Assembly: GCF_010682105.1 (NCBI RefSeq)
Contig: NZ_JAAGWH010000032.1
Span: 56,065-120,064 of the forward strand
Origin: Modestobacter muralis
Lineage (GTDB): Bacteria > Actinomycetota > Actinomycetes > Mycobacteriales > Geodermatophilaceae
DNA length: 64,000 nucleotides
Reading direction: 5' to 3'
Shown here: piece after piece, positions 20,137 to 26,983 of the stretch
How positions within the stretch are numbered: the first letter of the stretch is position 1
How the letters are laid out: every line of letters begins with the position of its first letter
Position numbers and translations under genes: made by a program
The notes under the pieces: generated by a model
Told to the model about the DNA's origin: nothing
What the model saw: only the letters and a program-made list of their open reading frames with translations
Databases searched by the model: none

Positions 20137-20156
20137 AGCCTAGGCAACCAGGTTGC
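20137..20156 (-). promoter_or_regulatory. photolyase promoter with an overlapping palindrome
   Basis: On the minus strand TAGGCT (20142-20137) is a -10 hexamer 7 bases before the photolyase GTG. Just upstream the inverted repeat GCAACC-A-GGTTGC occupies the -10/-35 spacer, a suitable place for a repressor. Its regulator is unknown. Confidence 0.35.
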
Positions 20157-20166
20157 ACACCGCAGA

Positions 20167-20487
20167 TCAGCTGTCGGCGGTGACCAGGCCGAAGGTGGGG
20201 CGGTCCGCCTCGGTGACCAGGTCGAGGTCGCCGGGGTGGTCGAGCAGGTACTTGCGGATGAACGAGCAGTACGGGAGCACGTGCAGGTGCCGCTCGCGCG
20301 CGGAGGTGAGCACGCCGGTGACCAGCGTCGTGCCCAGACCGCGCCCGCCCATCGTGGGGTCGACCTCGGTGTGCGGGAGGGTCATCAGCTCGCCGTCCAC
20401 GTGGTAAGTGGCGAAGCCGACGACGCGGTCGTCGTCGCGGATCTCGAAACGGCCCCGCTCGGGGACGTCGACCACCGTGATCTCCAT
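20167..20487 (-). CDS. small GNAT-family N-acetyltransferase (YjdJ/Acetyltransf_CG type)
   Basis: 106 residues from ATG 20487, preceded by GGAGGTGGGAG. The single-domain compact GNAT reads DDDRVVGFATYHVDGELMT, then TEVDPTMGGRGLGTTLVTGVL (acetyl-CoA loop) and VLPYCSFIRKYLLDHP, the conserved tyrosine-cysteine-containing helix of this short family. The substrate is unknown; related proteins are often annotated only as N-acetyltransferases. It lies behind the photolyase start on the same strand. Confidence 0.82.
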   Translation of the reverse strand: MEITVVDVPERGRFEIRDDDRVVGFATYHVDGELMTLPHTEVDPTMGGRGLGTTLVTGVLTSARERHLHVLPYCSFIRKYLLDHPGDLDLVTEADRPTFGLVTADS

Positions 20488-20683
20488 CTGTGCTCCCACC
20501 TCCCGCGGCTCCGGCCTCGTTGCCGGGCATGTGCGTGTTGGACAAGGTAACCGTTGCGACACGATGTCGCCCGCATCTCCTCCGACGCGTTCACCCGTGG
20601 GGAGGTTCCCTGCTCCCGCGTGGCGGCCCGCTAGCCTCGTCCCCGCACACCCCGGTCGGGAGCGCTGCTCGCGCACCCGACGA

Positions 20684-20756
20684 GCCCCCGTAGCTCAGGG
20701 GATAGAGCATCGGTTTCCTAAACCGTGTGCCGCAGGTTCGAATCCTGCCGGGGGCA
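20684..20756 (+). tRNA. tRNA-Arg, anticodon CCT
   Basis: A full cloverleaf can be drawn. Acceptor GCCCCCG pairs with CGGGGGC, the D-stem is GCTC/GAGC, the anticodon loop TTCCTAA gives CCT (reads AGG), and the T-arm GCAGG-TTCGAAT-CCTGC is perfect. CCA is encoded at 20757-20759. The first anticodon-stem pair is a T-T mismatch. The 146 bases after it (20760-20905) hold no gene I can support. Confidence 0.95.
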
Positions 20757-20905
20757 CCACCGGGTGTCGGCCGCGCGCCCCGCCTGACGGTGTCCTCCTC
20801 ACGCAGTACACCGATCTCCTCCTGCAGCACGATCCGCCCGGCGTCCCCGGCGGCCAGACTCGAGGACGACGACCAGCGGCCGCGCCGGTCCCCGAGTCCG
20901 GAGCC

Positions 20906-21432
20906 GTGACCCCCGTGAGCACCTGCCTCCTGCAGCGCGTCGAGGAACCGCAGCGGGCGTCGAGGAACCGCAGCGGGTCGTCAGCGGGCCGGTCGAGGCC
21001 GACGGGGGAGCGGTCGGGCTGCTCCGCCGCGAGGACGGGGTCGGGCAGTTCCTGCGCTTCGTCGCCGTCGGCGGCACCTCGATGGTGCTCTACGGCCTCG
21101 TCCTCTGGCTCCTGCAGGGCCTCGGCACGCAGCCGGCGAACCTCGTCGGGTCGCTGGCCTCGACCGTGCTGGCCAACGAGCTGCACCGCCGGCTCACCTT
21201 CCGCGCCGGGGGGCACGTCAGCCGGCTCGCCGCGCAGCTGCAGGGCGGTGGCATGGCCCTGGCCGGGGTGGCCCTCACCGCGGCCGTCCTCGCCTGGGCG
21301 GAGACCGCCGTCGGGTCGACCGGTCCGGTGCCCCAGCTGCTGCTGGTCACGACCGTCACCGGCCTGGTGGGGCTGGGCCGCTTCGCCGGGCTGCGCTGGG
21401 CCTTCACCGGCCGCACGCCCAGGACCGCCTGA
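20906..21432 (+). pseudogene. GtrA-like membrane protein gene, frameshifted near its 5' end
   Basis: The downstream part from 21082 encodes most of a four-helix GtrA domain (polyprenol-linked sugar flipping in cell-surface glycosylation). Family sequence already starts earlier: QFLRFVAVGGTSMVLYGLV reads through 21082 from about 21043, but that frame has no ATG, GTG or TTG start upstream. A GTG start at 20906 lies in another frame. The two join exactly if one copy of the 20-bp tandem repeat at 20938-20977 is removed, giving LQRVEEPQRVVSGPVEADGG and onward. The gene is therefore probably inactivated or phase-variable; a sequencing error is the alternative. Confidence 0.75.
20938..20977 (+). repeat. 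20-bp perfect tandem duplication inside gtrA
   Basis: CGTCGAGGAACCGCAGCGGG occurs twice head to tail (20938-20957 and 20958-20977). Since 20 is not a multiple of three it shifts the frame of the gtrA-like gene. Confidence 0.95.
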
Positions 21433-21460
21433 GCGTCCCTCGGCCTGCGGGACGCGCAGG

Positions 21461-22039
21461 TCAGCCCAGCGAGGCGGTCGCTGCGCGCAGCTCCTCGAGG
21501 GCGGCCAGCGCGTGCTGGGCCAGCCCGGTGCCGTCGTCGCGGTCGGTGGCCGCCCACTGGGCGTAGCCGCGCTTGAACGCCAGCACGCCCAGCTCGGCCG
21601 CGAGGTGTGCGGTCGGGTCGGCCACGCCCCGGGCCACCAGGGCATCGGTCATCGCGGCGGCCATGCCGACGCTCTTGAGGGCGTCGCGCTCCTGCAGCTC
21701 GGTGCTGGCGGCGATCGCGGCGTGGATGCGGGGGCCCAGCTCTCGGTTGGCCGGGCCCATCTCGCTCGAGGCGCGCTCGAGTCCGGCGGCCACCGCCTGC
21801 ATCGGGCTGGCGTACGCGGGCGCCTCGGTGATTCCGTCGGCGAGCAGCCGGCTCAGCGTCTCCTGGCCGGCGACCAGCAGCTCCCGCTTGTCGGAGAAGT
21901 GTCGGAAGAACGTGCTGCGGGTGACCCCGGCGCGCTCGGCGATCTGCGCGACCGTGGTCGCGTCGTACCCCTGCTCGGTGAACAGGTCGACGGCCGCGAC
22001 GACGAGCCGCTGGGTCGCTCCTGGTTCCCATCGGCCCAT
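21461..22039 (-). CDS. TetR/AcrR-family transcriptional regulator
   Basis: 192 residues. The N-terminal helix-turn-helix is typical (LVVAAVDLFTEQGYDATTVAQIAERAGVTRSTFFRHFSDKRELL, residues 11-54); the C-terminal ligand domain is variable. It is divergent from an SDR gene, and the 84-base gap contains two near-identical palindromes, so it most likely represses both itself and the SDR gene. The inducer is unknown. Confidence 0.9.
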   Translation of the reverse strand: MGRWEPGATQRLVVAAVDLFTEQGYDATTVAQIAERAGVTRSTFFRHFSDKRELLVAGQETLSRLLADGITEAPAYASPMQAVAAGLERASSEMGPANRELGPRIHAAIAASTELQERDALKSVGMAAAMTDALVARGVADPTAHLAAELGVLAFKRGYAQWAATDRDDGTGLAQHALAALEELRAATASLG

Positions 22040-22053
22040 GGGCCCAGCTTAGC

Positions 22054-22105
22054 GATGGGACAGCAGTCCCATCACTGTGTACGCTGACGGGACAACAGTC
22101 CCATC
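22054..22105. promoter_or_regulatory. two tandem operator palindromes for the TetR-type regulator
   Basis: GATGGGACAGCAGTCCCATC (22054-22073) and GACGGGACAACAGTCCCATC (22086-22105) are the same operator, with centres 32 bp apart (about three helical turns). A -10-like TGTGTACGCT lies between them for the rightward gene. The layout suits cooperative repression of both divergent genes. Confidence 0.8.
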
Positions 22106-22123
22106 ACTCGTCTGGAGCACCTC

Positions 22124-23005
22124 ATGCGCGTCTTCGTCACCGGGGGCACCGGCACCATCGGCTCCGCCGTCGTCACCGAGCTGCTGGCCCACGGCCACAC
22201 CGTGCTCGGGCTCGCCCGTTCCGAGCGCTCCGCGCAGACCCTCGAGGCCGCCGGCGCCCACACCCTGCGCGGCGGGCTGGCCGACCTCGACGTCCTGCGG
22301 GCCGGCGCAGCGCAGTCCGACGGCGTCGTCACCCTGGCCTTCGGCCGCGACTACGGGACGCCGGAGGCCGTGGCCGCGAGCATCGCCGAGGAGGGCGCCG
22401 CCATGGCCGCACTGGGGGAGGAGCTCGTCGGCAGCGACCGCCCGATCGTCGCCGTCTCCGGCACGCCGTGGATCCCGGGCCGCGCCTCCACCGAGGCCGA
22501 CCCGCTGCCCACCGAGGGGCCGGTCGCCGGCCGGGCGGTGTCGGTCGCGGCCCTGCTGGCCCTGGCGACGAACGGGGTGCGCAGCGCCGCCGTGCGCATG
22601 CCGCGCACGGTCCACGACCACGGCACCGGCGGGTTCGCCGGCCTGCTGACCGACATGGCCCGCGCCGCCGGCGTGGCCGGCTACCCGGGCGACGGGACCC
22701 AGCGCTGGCCGGCCGTGCACGCGCGGGACGCCGCCGTCCTGTTCCGACTCGTCCTGGAGTCCGCGCCGGCCGGCACCGCGTGGCACGCCGTCGCCGACGA
22801 AGGTGACGCGGTGGCCGACATCGCCACGGTCATCGGCCGGCGGCTGGGGCTGCCGGTGGAGGCGCGGCCGGTGGAGGAGTTCGGCCCCTTCGGCCCGATC
22901 TTCGCGATGGACCAGCCGGCGTCCAGTGCGCACACCCGCGAGGCGCTCGGCTGGCAGCCCACCCACCCGGGCCTGCTCGCCGACCTGGAAGAGCTCCAGC
23001 CCTGA
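22124..23005 (+). CDS. NAD(P)-dependent epimerase/reductase, atypical extended SDR
   Basis: 293 residues. The N-terminal TGGTGTIGSAVVTELLAHGH is a Rossmann nucleotide-binding motif; later GTQRWPAVHARDAAVLFRLVLE and FGPIFAMDQPASSAHTREALGWQPTHPGLLADLE match the SDR_a5-type proteins close to NAD-dependent epimerases. The catalytic YxxxK is not obvious. Often such genes are controlled by a divergent TetR, as here, and respond to small toxic molecules. The substrate is unknown. Confidence 0.8.
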   Translation: MRVFVTGGTGTIGSAVVTELLAHGHTVLGLARSERSAQTLEAAGAHTLRGGLADLDVLRAGAAQSDGVVTLAFGRDYGTPEAVAASIAEEGAAMAALGEELVGSDRPIVAVSGTPWIPGRASTEADPLPTEGPVAGRAVSVAALLALATNGVRSAAVRMPRTVHDHGTGGFAGLLTDMARAAGVAGYPGDGTQRWPAVHARDAAVLFRLVLESAPAGTAWHAVADEGDAVADIATVIGRRLGLPVEARPVEEFGPFGPIFAMDQPASSAHTREALGWQPTHPGLLADLEELQP

Positions 23006-23010
23006 CCGCC

Positions 23011-23039
23011 CGTCGACGGCCCGGTCCGGGCCGTCGACG
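23011..23039 (+). terminator. hairpin after the SDR gene
   Basis: CGTCGACGGCCCG (23011-23023) pairs perfectly with 23027-23039 around a 3-base loop, 5 bases after the stop. Confidence 0.65.
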
Positions 23040-23050
23040 ACACTGGGGGC

Positions 23051-23470
23051 ATGGCAGCTCCCTCCGCCGACCGGGCACCCCGACCGCTGACCGGCACCGA
23101 ACGCGCACTGCTCGACGCGCTGCTCGCCCACGACTTCACCGGCGCCGACGTCCTCCGCGCCCAGCTGGACACCGCGACCGCGACACCGGGCTGCACCTGC
23201 GGCTGCGGCACGATCGACCTGCACGTCCCCGGCACCGCCCCGAACGCCGGGGTCGCCGGCCCCGCGCCGGTCGAGGGCACCGTGCACGGGCCCGACGGCC
23301 GGCCCACCGGGGGCGTCCTGCTCTTCGTCGAGGACGGCCGGCTGGCCCGGCTGGACGTCACCTCCCACGGCGACCCGCTGCCGGTGCCGGACCCCGCCAG
23401 CGTCACCTGGGGCGACACGGCCTGGGCCCGCCCGGACACCGTCCGCCGCCCGGCGCGCTACCGCCGCTGA
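23051..23470 (+). CDS. conserved small protein with a CxCxC motif, function unknown
   Basis: 139 residues. The first helix reads LTGTERALLDALLAHDFTGADVLRAQL, followed by a compact cysteine motif GCTCGCGTIDLHVPG (residues about 47-61) and a C-terminal beta-rich part with GVLLFVEDGRLARLDV. I recognise the pattern from actinobacterial hypothetical proteins but no function is known to me. Three cysteines in five residues suggest metal binding or redox activity, which is inference. It lies right after a terminator and probably has its own promoter. Confidence 0.65.
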   Translation: MAAPSADRAPRPLTGTERALLDALLAHDFTGADVLRAQLDTATATPGCTCGCGTIDLHVPGTAPNAGVAGPAPVEGTVHGPDGRPTGGVLLFVEDGRLARLDVTSHGDPLPVPDPASVTWGDTAWARPDTVRRPARYRR

Positions 23471-23507
23471 GGCGCGTGGCCGGCCCGGTCACGGGTACGG
23501 CCGCCGC

Positions 23508-23804
23508 ATGGCAGTGCGCAGCTCGGCGGTCGCGGCCGCCGACCAGTGGGTCGACCCCGAGGACGGCGTCCGCTACCCGGCCGGTGAGGTGCACGGCTGG
23601 GTGCAGGGGCACAACGGAACGGTCTGCGGGTTGTCCCTGTCGAGGTCCGGGCTGACCCGGTTCCCCCACGTCGGCTGGGCCGACGTGCAGCCGGAGTCCG
23701 GGCGGCACGCGGAGGGCGTGCAGGCGGTCTGCCGCCGGTGCGCGGCCGGGCTGGGAGCACGCCGTGACGAGCGTGGCTGGACCCGCACCAACCCGCGACC
23801 CTGA
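23508..23804 (+). CDS. small hypothetical protein with conserved cysteines
   Basis: 98 residues from ATG 23508. Tryptophan- and histidine-rich core (DPEDGVRYPAGEVHGWVQGHNGTVCGL, then RFPHVGWADVQPESGRHAEGVQAVCRRCAAGL) with one cysteine in the first half and a CRRC pair in the second. This spacing could bind zinc or a cluster. There is no signal peptide or membrane segment. It lies 37 bases after the previous gene in the same direction. I do not recognise a named family. Confidence 0.6.
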   Translation: MAVRSSAVAAADQWVDPEDGVRYPAGEVHGWVQGHNGTVCGLSLSRSGLTRFPHVGWADVQPESGRHAEGVQAVCRRCAAGLGARRDERGWTRTNPRP

Positions 23805-23833
23805 GCTGACCTGGACCGCAGCTGAGAAAAGTG

Positions 23834-23861
23834 CTCAAGGACCCCGTTCACCCGGTCGATC
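23834..23861 (+). promoter_or_regulatory. FliA/WhiG-like sigma factor promoter candidate
   Basis: CTCAAG (23834-23839) and GGTCGATC (23854-23861) are separated by about 15 bases. They resemble the TAAA-N15/16-GCCGATAA pattern of sigma-28/WhiG promoters. The regulator gene starts about 43 bases downstream. Confidence 0.4.
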
Positions 23862-23903
23862 TACTGGTTGTCAGCAGTCACCGAACGTGAGCGGAGTCCC
23901 ACA

Positions 23904-24644
23904 GTGTCCACCCCCCTGGTCAGCGCCAGCCGCAGCGTCACCCGCGTGCTCATCCTCGCCGACGCTCCGGTCCTGCGCCGTGGCCTGATCGGCATGGTCA
24001 ACGAGACCGCCGGTCTCCAGGCGGTCGGCACCCCCGGGGAGCCCCGCCGGGCGCTGACGCTGGCCGAGACCGCCCACCCCGACGCCGTGATCGTCGAGCT
24101 GGGCACCGGCCGGGCCGCCACCCTCAACGCCTGCCGCGACCTGCGCCGCCGCTTCCCCCAGATCGCCATCGTCGCCCTGGCCACCTCTGAGGACCCGGGT
24201 GTGGTCAACGAGGCGCTGGCCGCCGGCGTCCGCGGCTACCTGCTCATGAACACATCGCCCACGCTGCTGGGCTGGGCCGTGCTGGCCGCCCGCGCCGGGC
24301 GCACCGTGGTCGACCCGCAGATCCGCCGCGGCGAGGGCCACATCGAGCCGGTGTCCCGCGAGCTCACCCTCGAGGTGCCGCTGACCCGCCGCGAGTCCGA
24401 CGTCCTCGACGAGCTCATCCAGGGCCAGTCCAACCGGGTGATCGGCAAGAACCTCTTCATCTCCGAGGACACCGTCAAGTCCCACGTCAAGGCCATCCTG
24501 CGCAAGCTCGGTGCCCGCGACCGGGCGCACGCGGTCTCCCTGGTCCTGTCGGCCCGCAACCCCGCCGCCTGCACCTGCGGCGTCCACGTGCTCACCGGCG
24601 CCCCCACCACCTCCCCGGTCAGCGCCGCGCCCGCCGACGCCTGA
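23904..24644 (+). CDS. LuxR/NarL-type regulator with a degenerate receiver domain
   Basis: 246 residues from GTG 23904 (GCGGAG seven bases upstream; a TTG at 23868 is possible). Residues 13-130 follow the CheY-like receiver fold but key sites are changed: the phospho-acceptor aspartate is Glu65 (AVIVELG), the conserved lysine is Met115 (YLLMN) and only one of the acidic pair remains (LAD20). The C-terminal LuxR helix-turn-helix (LTRRESDVLDELIQGQSN..SEDTVKSHVKAILRKL, about 160-202) is intact. It should bind DNA without classical phosphorylation. The tail has a CTC motif. A strong terminator follows. Confidence 0.85.
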   Translation: MSTPLVSASRSVTRVLILADAPVLRRGLIGMVNETAGLQAVGTPGEPRRALTLAETAHPDAVIVELGTGRAATLNACRDLRRRFPQIAIVALATSEDPGVVNEALAAGVRGYLLMNTSPTLLGWAVLAARAGRTVVDPQIRRGEGHIEPVSRELTLEVPLTRRESDVLDELIQGQSNRVIGKNLFISEDTVKSHVKAILRKLGARDRAHAVSLVLSARNPAACTCGVHVLTGAPTTSPVSAAPADA

Positions 24645-24653
24645 CCGGTCCAC

Positions 24654-24695
24654 CGCCGATGCCCCGTGCCCCCTCGTGGCCACGGGGCATCGGCG
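24654..24695 (+). terminator. 15-bp hairpin after the LuxR-type gene
   Basis: CGCCGATGCCCCGTG (24654-24668) is perfectly complementary to 24681-24695, with a 12-base loop, 9 bases past the stop codon. Confidence 0.75.
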
Positions 24696-24712
24696 CGTCC
24701 GGCCACCGAGCG

Positions 24713-25199
24713 GCCGACGTCCTCGACCGGGGTCGGGTCGCCTCGGTGCTGGACGACGCCGGTGCCCTGTAGCGGGTCTCCGTGGTCGGTCGCCCGCACT
24801 CGGGCACGACGCTCTCGCACGCCTCCCTGGCCGCGCACCCGGCCGCCCACTCCTCCCGGCTGCCCGCCGACCTCCCGCAGGCCGCCAGCTCCCTCAGCCG
24901 CCCCGGACCCAGATCGCCCCGCCGGCGTCCGTCCGCGGCTGAGGGGGGCAGTCGCCGGGCTGGGGGACGCGACCGGCGACCGCCGGCAGGGCATCGGCGT
25001 CGGCATCGTGCGGGCGGTCCTCCCGCTGTCGGAGGCGGCGGGCCTCGACGTCGTCGCCGAGGGCGTGGAGACCGAGGCGCAGCGGGCCTGCCTGCTGTCC
25101 CTGGGCTGCCGCAGCGCCCAGGGCCACCTGTTCTCCCGGCCGGTCCCGGCAGCCGAGGCGACGGCGCTGCTGGTCTCCGGGGCGCTGCTCCCCGGCTGA
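24713..25199 (+). pseudogene. remnant of an EAL-domain (c-di-GMP phosphodiesterase) gene
   Basis: The last 78 or so codons (about 24963-25199) encode a clear EAL C-terminus: RQGIGVGIVRAVLPLSEAAG, then DVVAEGVETEAQRACLL and GCRSAQGHLFSRPVPAAEA. The catalytic EAL motif and most of the barrel are missing. Near 24713 another frame reads ADVLDRGRVASVLDDAGAL before a stop, resembling the very start of an EAL domain. The stretch between is scrambled. I read it as a decayed gene with an internal deletion and frameshifts. A terminator isolates it from upstream transcription. Confidence 0.65.
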
Positions 25200-25214
25200 G
25201 CCGGGGAGAGCAGG

Positions 25215-25670
25215 ATGGGCGGCATGGGTCAGGTCGTCGCCACAGCCGAACGGGTCGTGCGGGCACCGGCGGACGTCGTCCGCGCCGCGCTCGCCGACTA
25301 CACCACCACCCGCCCCGCGGTGCTGCCCGAGCAGTACAGCGAGTACCGGGTGACCGAGGGCGGCACCGGAGCGGGCACGCGCGTGCACTGGAAGCTTCAG
25401 GCGACGTCCAAGCGGGTGCGGGTGCAGGACGTCGTCGTCACCGCCGGGCCCGACGGCGCGCTGGTGGAGAGCGACACCAACTCCTCGATGGTGACCACCT
25501 GGACCGTGCACCCCGCCGACGCCGGGGTGAGCACCGTGCGGGCGCGCACCACCTGGACCGGGGCGACCGGCATCGGCGGGTTCTTCGAGCGCACCTTCGC
25601 GCCCACGGGCCTCGCCCGCATCCACGGCGCGCTGCTGGAGAAGCTGGAGCACGCGGTCGCCGCAGGCTGA
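25215..25670 (+). CDS. SRPBCC/START-fold protein (polyketide cyclase-like)
   Basis: 151 residues. Starts with QVVATAERVVRAPADVVRAALADY, the first strand and helix of the SRPBCC (Bet v 1) fold, and ends with the long helix ARIHGALLEKLEHAVAAG. Such proteins bind hydrophobic ligands in a deep cavity. No catalytic residues can be assigned. GGGGAGAG precedes ATG 25215; an ATG at 25224 is also possible. It stands 34 bases before the sirtuin gene in the same direction. Confidence 0.78.
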   Translation: MGGMGQVVATAERVVRAPADVVRAALADYTTTRPAVLPEQYSEYRVTEGGTGAGTRVHWKLQATSKRVRVQDVVVTAGPDGALVESDTNSSMVTTWTVHPADAGVSTVRARTTWTGATGIGGFFERTFAPTGLARIHGALLEKLEHAVAAG

Positions 25671-25704
25671 GGCGCGACGGCGTCCCGGCAGGGACCATGA
25701 AGGG

Positions 25705-26547
25705 GTGACCGCACCCGCCACGCTCGCCGGCGTCGCCGAGCTCACCGACCTCCTCACCGACGGCGGGGCCCTGGTGCTCTCCGGCGCCGGTCTCTCGACC
25801 GACTCCGGCATCCCCGACTACCGGGGCGCCACCGGGTCGCTGCGCCGGCACACCCCGATGACCTACCAGACCTTCACCCGCGACCCCCGGGGCCGGCACC
25901 GCTACTGGGCGCGCAGCTTCGTCGGCTGGCGGCAGATCGGGGACGCCCGCCCCAACGCCGGGCACCGCGCCGTCGCCGCGCTGCAGCAGGCCGGGTGCGT
26001 GGGCGAGGTCATCACCCAGAACGTGGACGGGCTGCACCAGGCCGGCGGTGCCCGCGACGTGCTCGAGCTGCACGGCGGCCTGGACCGCACCGTCTGCCTG
26101 GCCTGCGGCGACGTCGCCTCCCGCGCCGACCTCGACGTCCGGCTGCGGGCGGCCAACCCCGGCTTCCGGCCCGACGTCGGCGACGAGGTCAACCCCGACG
26201 GCGACGTCGAGCTGCCCGAGGAGGCGCTCGACGGCTTCGTGATGGTCGACTGCCTGGCCTGCGGCGGCGGCCCGCTCAAGCCCGACGTCGTCTTCTTCGG
26301 CGAGACCGTGCCGCGGGACCGGGTCGACCGCTGCTTCGACCTGGTCGCCGAGGCCGGGTCGCTGCTGGTGCTGGGCTCGTCGTTGACCGTGATGAGCGGC
26401 TACCGGTTCGTCATCGCCGCGGCCAAGCGCGGCATCCCGGTCGCCATCGTCAACGCAGGCCCCACGCGCGGCGACGCGAAGGCCACGATCCGGGTCGACG
26501 CACCGCTGGGTCTCGTGCTGCCCGAGTTGGCCGGCCGGCTGGCGTGA
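25705..26547 (+). CDS. SIR2-family NAD-dependent protein deacylase
   Basis: 280 residues. NAD-binding SGAGLSTDSGIPDYRG (about 26-41), TQNVDGLHQAGG, the catalytic histidine in LELHGGLDRTVCLACGD, and two cysteine pairs of the zinc ribbon (CLACGD and CLACGGGPLKPDVVFFGE). The last block plus GSSLTVMSGYR resembles the SIRT4/class II branch. It removes acyl groups from lysines using NAD+, giving nicotinamide and O-acyl-ADP-ribose. It overlaps the next small gene by four bases, suggesting cotranslation. Confidence 0.92.
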   Translation: MTAPATLAGVAELTDLLTDGGALVLSGAGLSTDSGIPDYRGATGSLRRHTPMTYQTFTRDPRGRHRYWARSFVGWRQIGDARPNAGHRAVAALQQAGCVGEVITQNVDGLHQAGGARDVLELHGGLDRTVCLACGDVASRADLDVRLRAANPGFRPDVGDEVNPDGDVELPEEALDGFVMVDCLACGGGPLKPDVVFFGETVPRDRVDRCFDLVAEAGSLLVLGSSLTVMSGYRFVIAAAKRGIPVAIVNAGPTRGDAKATIRVDAPLGLVLPELAGRLA

Positions 26548-26852
26548 CCCGCGAGGTCGAGCACACCGCGGACGGCCGCTGGATCGTCGTCGACGGACGG
26601 CGCTGGCGGACGGCGGACCCGTCGCTGCCCGAGGACGTGCGGGCGCGGCTGCTGCACCACCTGGGCGTGGGCCGCTCCGGTGTGCGCGCCGCCCGCGGGG
26701 ACGACGCCGCCGTGGCCGCGGCCCGGGCACGGGTGCAGCTGGCCAAGACCGGGCTGGGCGAGCGCGGCACCGCCTGGTGGGACCAGGACGAGGCCGGACG
26801 CCGGGCCCGCTGGGAGTCGGCGCTGGAGCAGCTGGACCAGCTGGACGCCTGA
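26544..26852 (+). CDS. conserved actinobacterial small protein, function unknown
   Basis: 102 residues; GTG 26544 overlaps the sirtuin stop. It reads VEHTADGRWIVVDGRRWRTADPSLPEDVRARLLHHLG, then a helical segment AAARARVQLAKTGLGERGTAWW. I recognise this short pattern from many actinobacterial genomes, where it is sometimes mislabelled as a biopolymer transporter, but no role is established. It is soluble, rich in tryptophan and arginine, and translationally coupled to the sirtuin. Confidence 0.7.
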   Translation: MTREVEHTADGRWIVVDGRRWRTADPSLPEDVRARLLHHLGVGRSGVRAARGDDAAVAAARARVQLAKTGLGERGTAWWDQDEAGRRARWESALEQLDQLDA

Positions 26853-26853
26853 T

Positions 26854-26957
26854 GGCCATGTTCGCGAACACGGCCCCTCGGGAGCCCGGCGGCTGTTGAA
26901 CGACCTCGCTGCCCCCCACCCCTCGCGAGCTCGCGGCGGGCCCCTGCAGCGAGGCCG
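26854..26957. repeat. two adjoining dispersed repeats
   Basis: The palindrome GGCCATGTTCGCGAACACGG (from 26854) belongs to the family at 4141 and 58659. It is followed by the CCTCGCTGC (26904-26912) ... GCAGCGAGG (26946-26954) element, which is nearly identical to the one at 62046-62096. Confidence 0.85.
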
Positions 26958-26983
26958 TGAGCGCTGGGCCAGGATGAACGGCG

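Noticed and set aside
20938..20977. Tandem repeat as part of a CRISPR or VNTR array
   Set aside because: Only two direct copies with no spacer and no cas genes; a simple duplication explains it.
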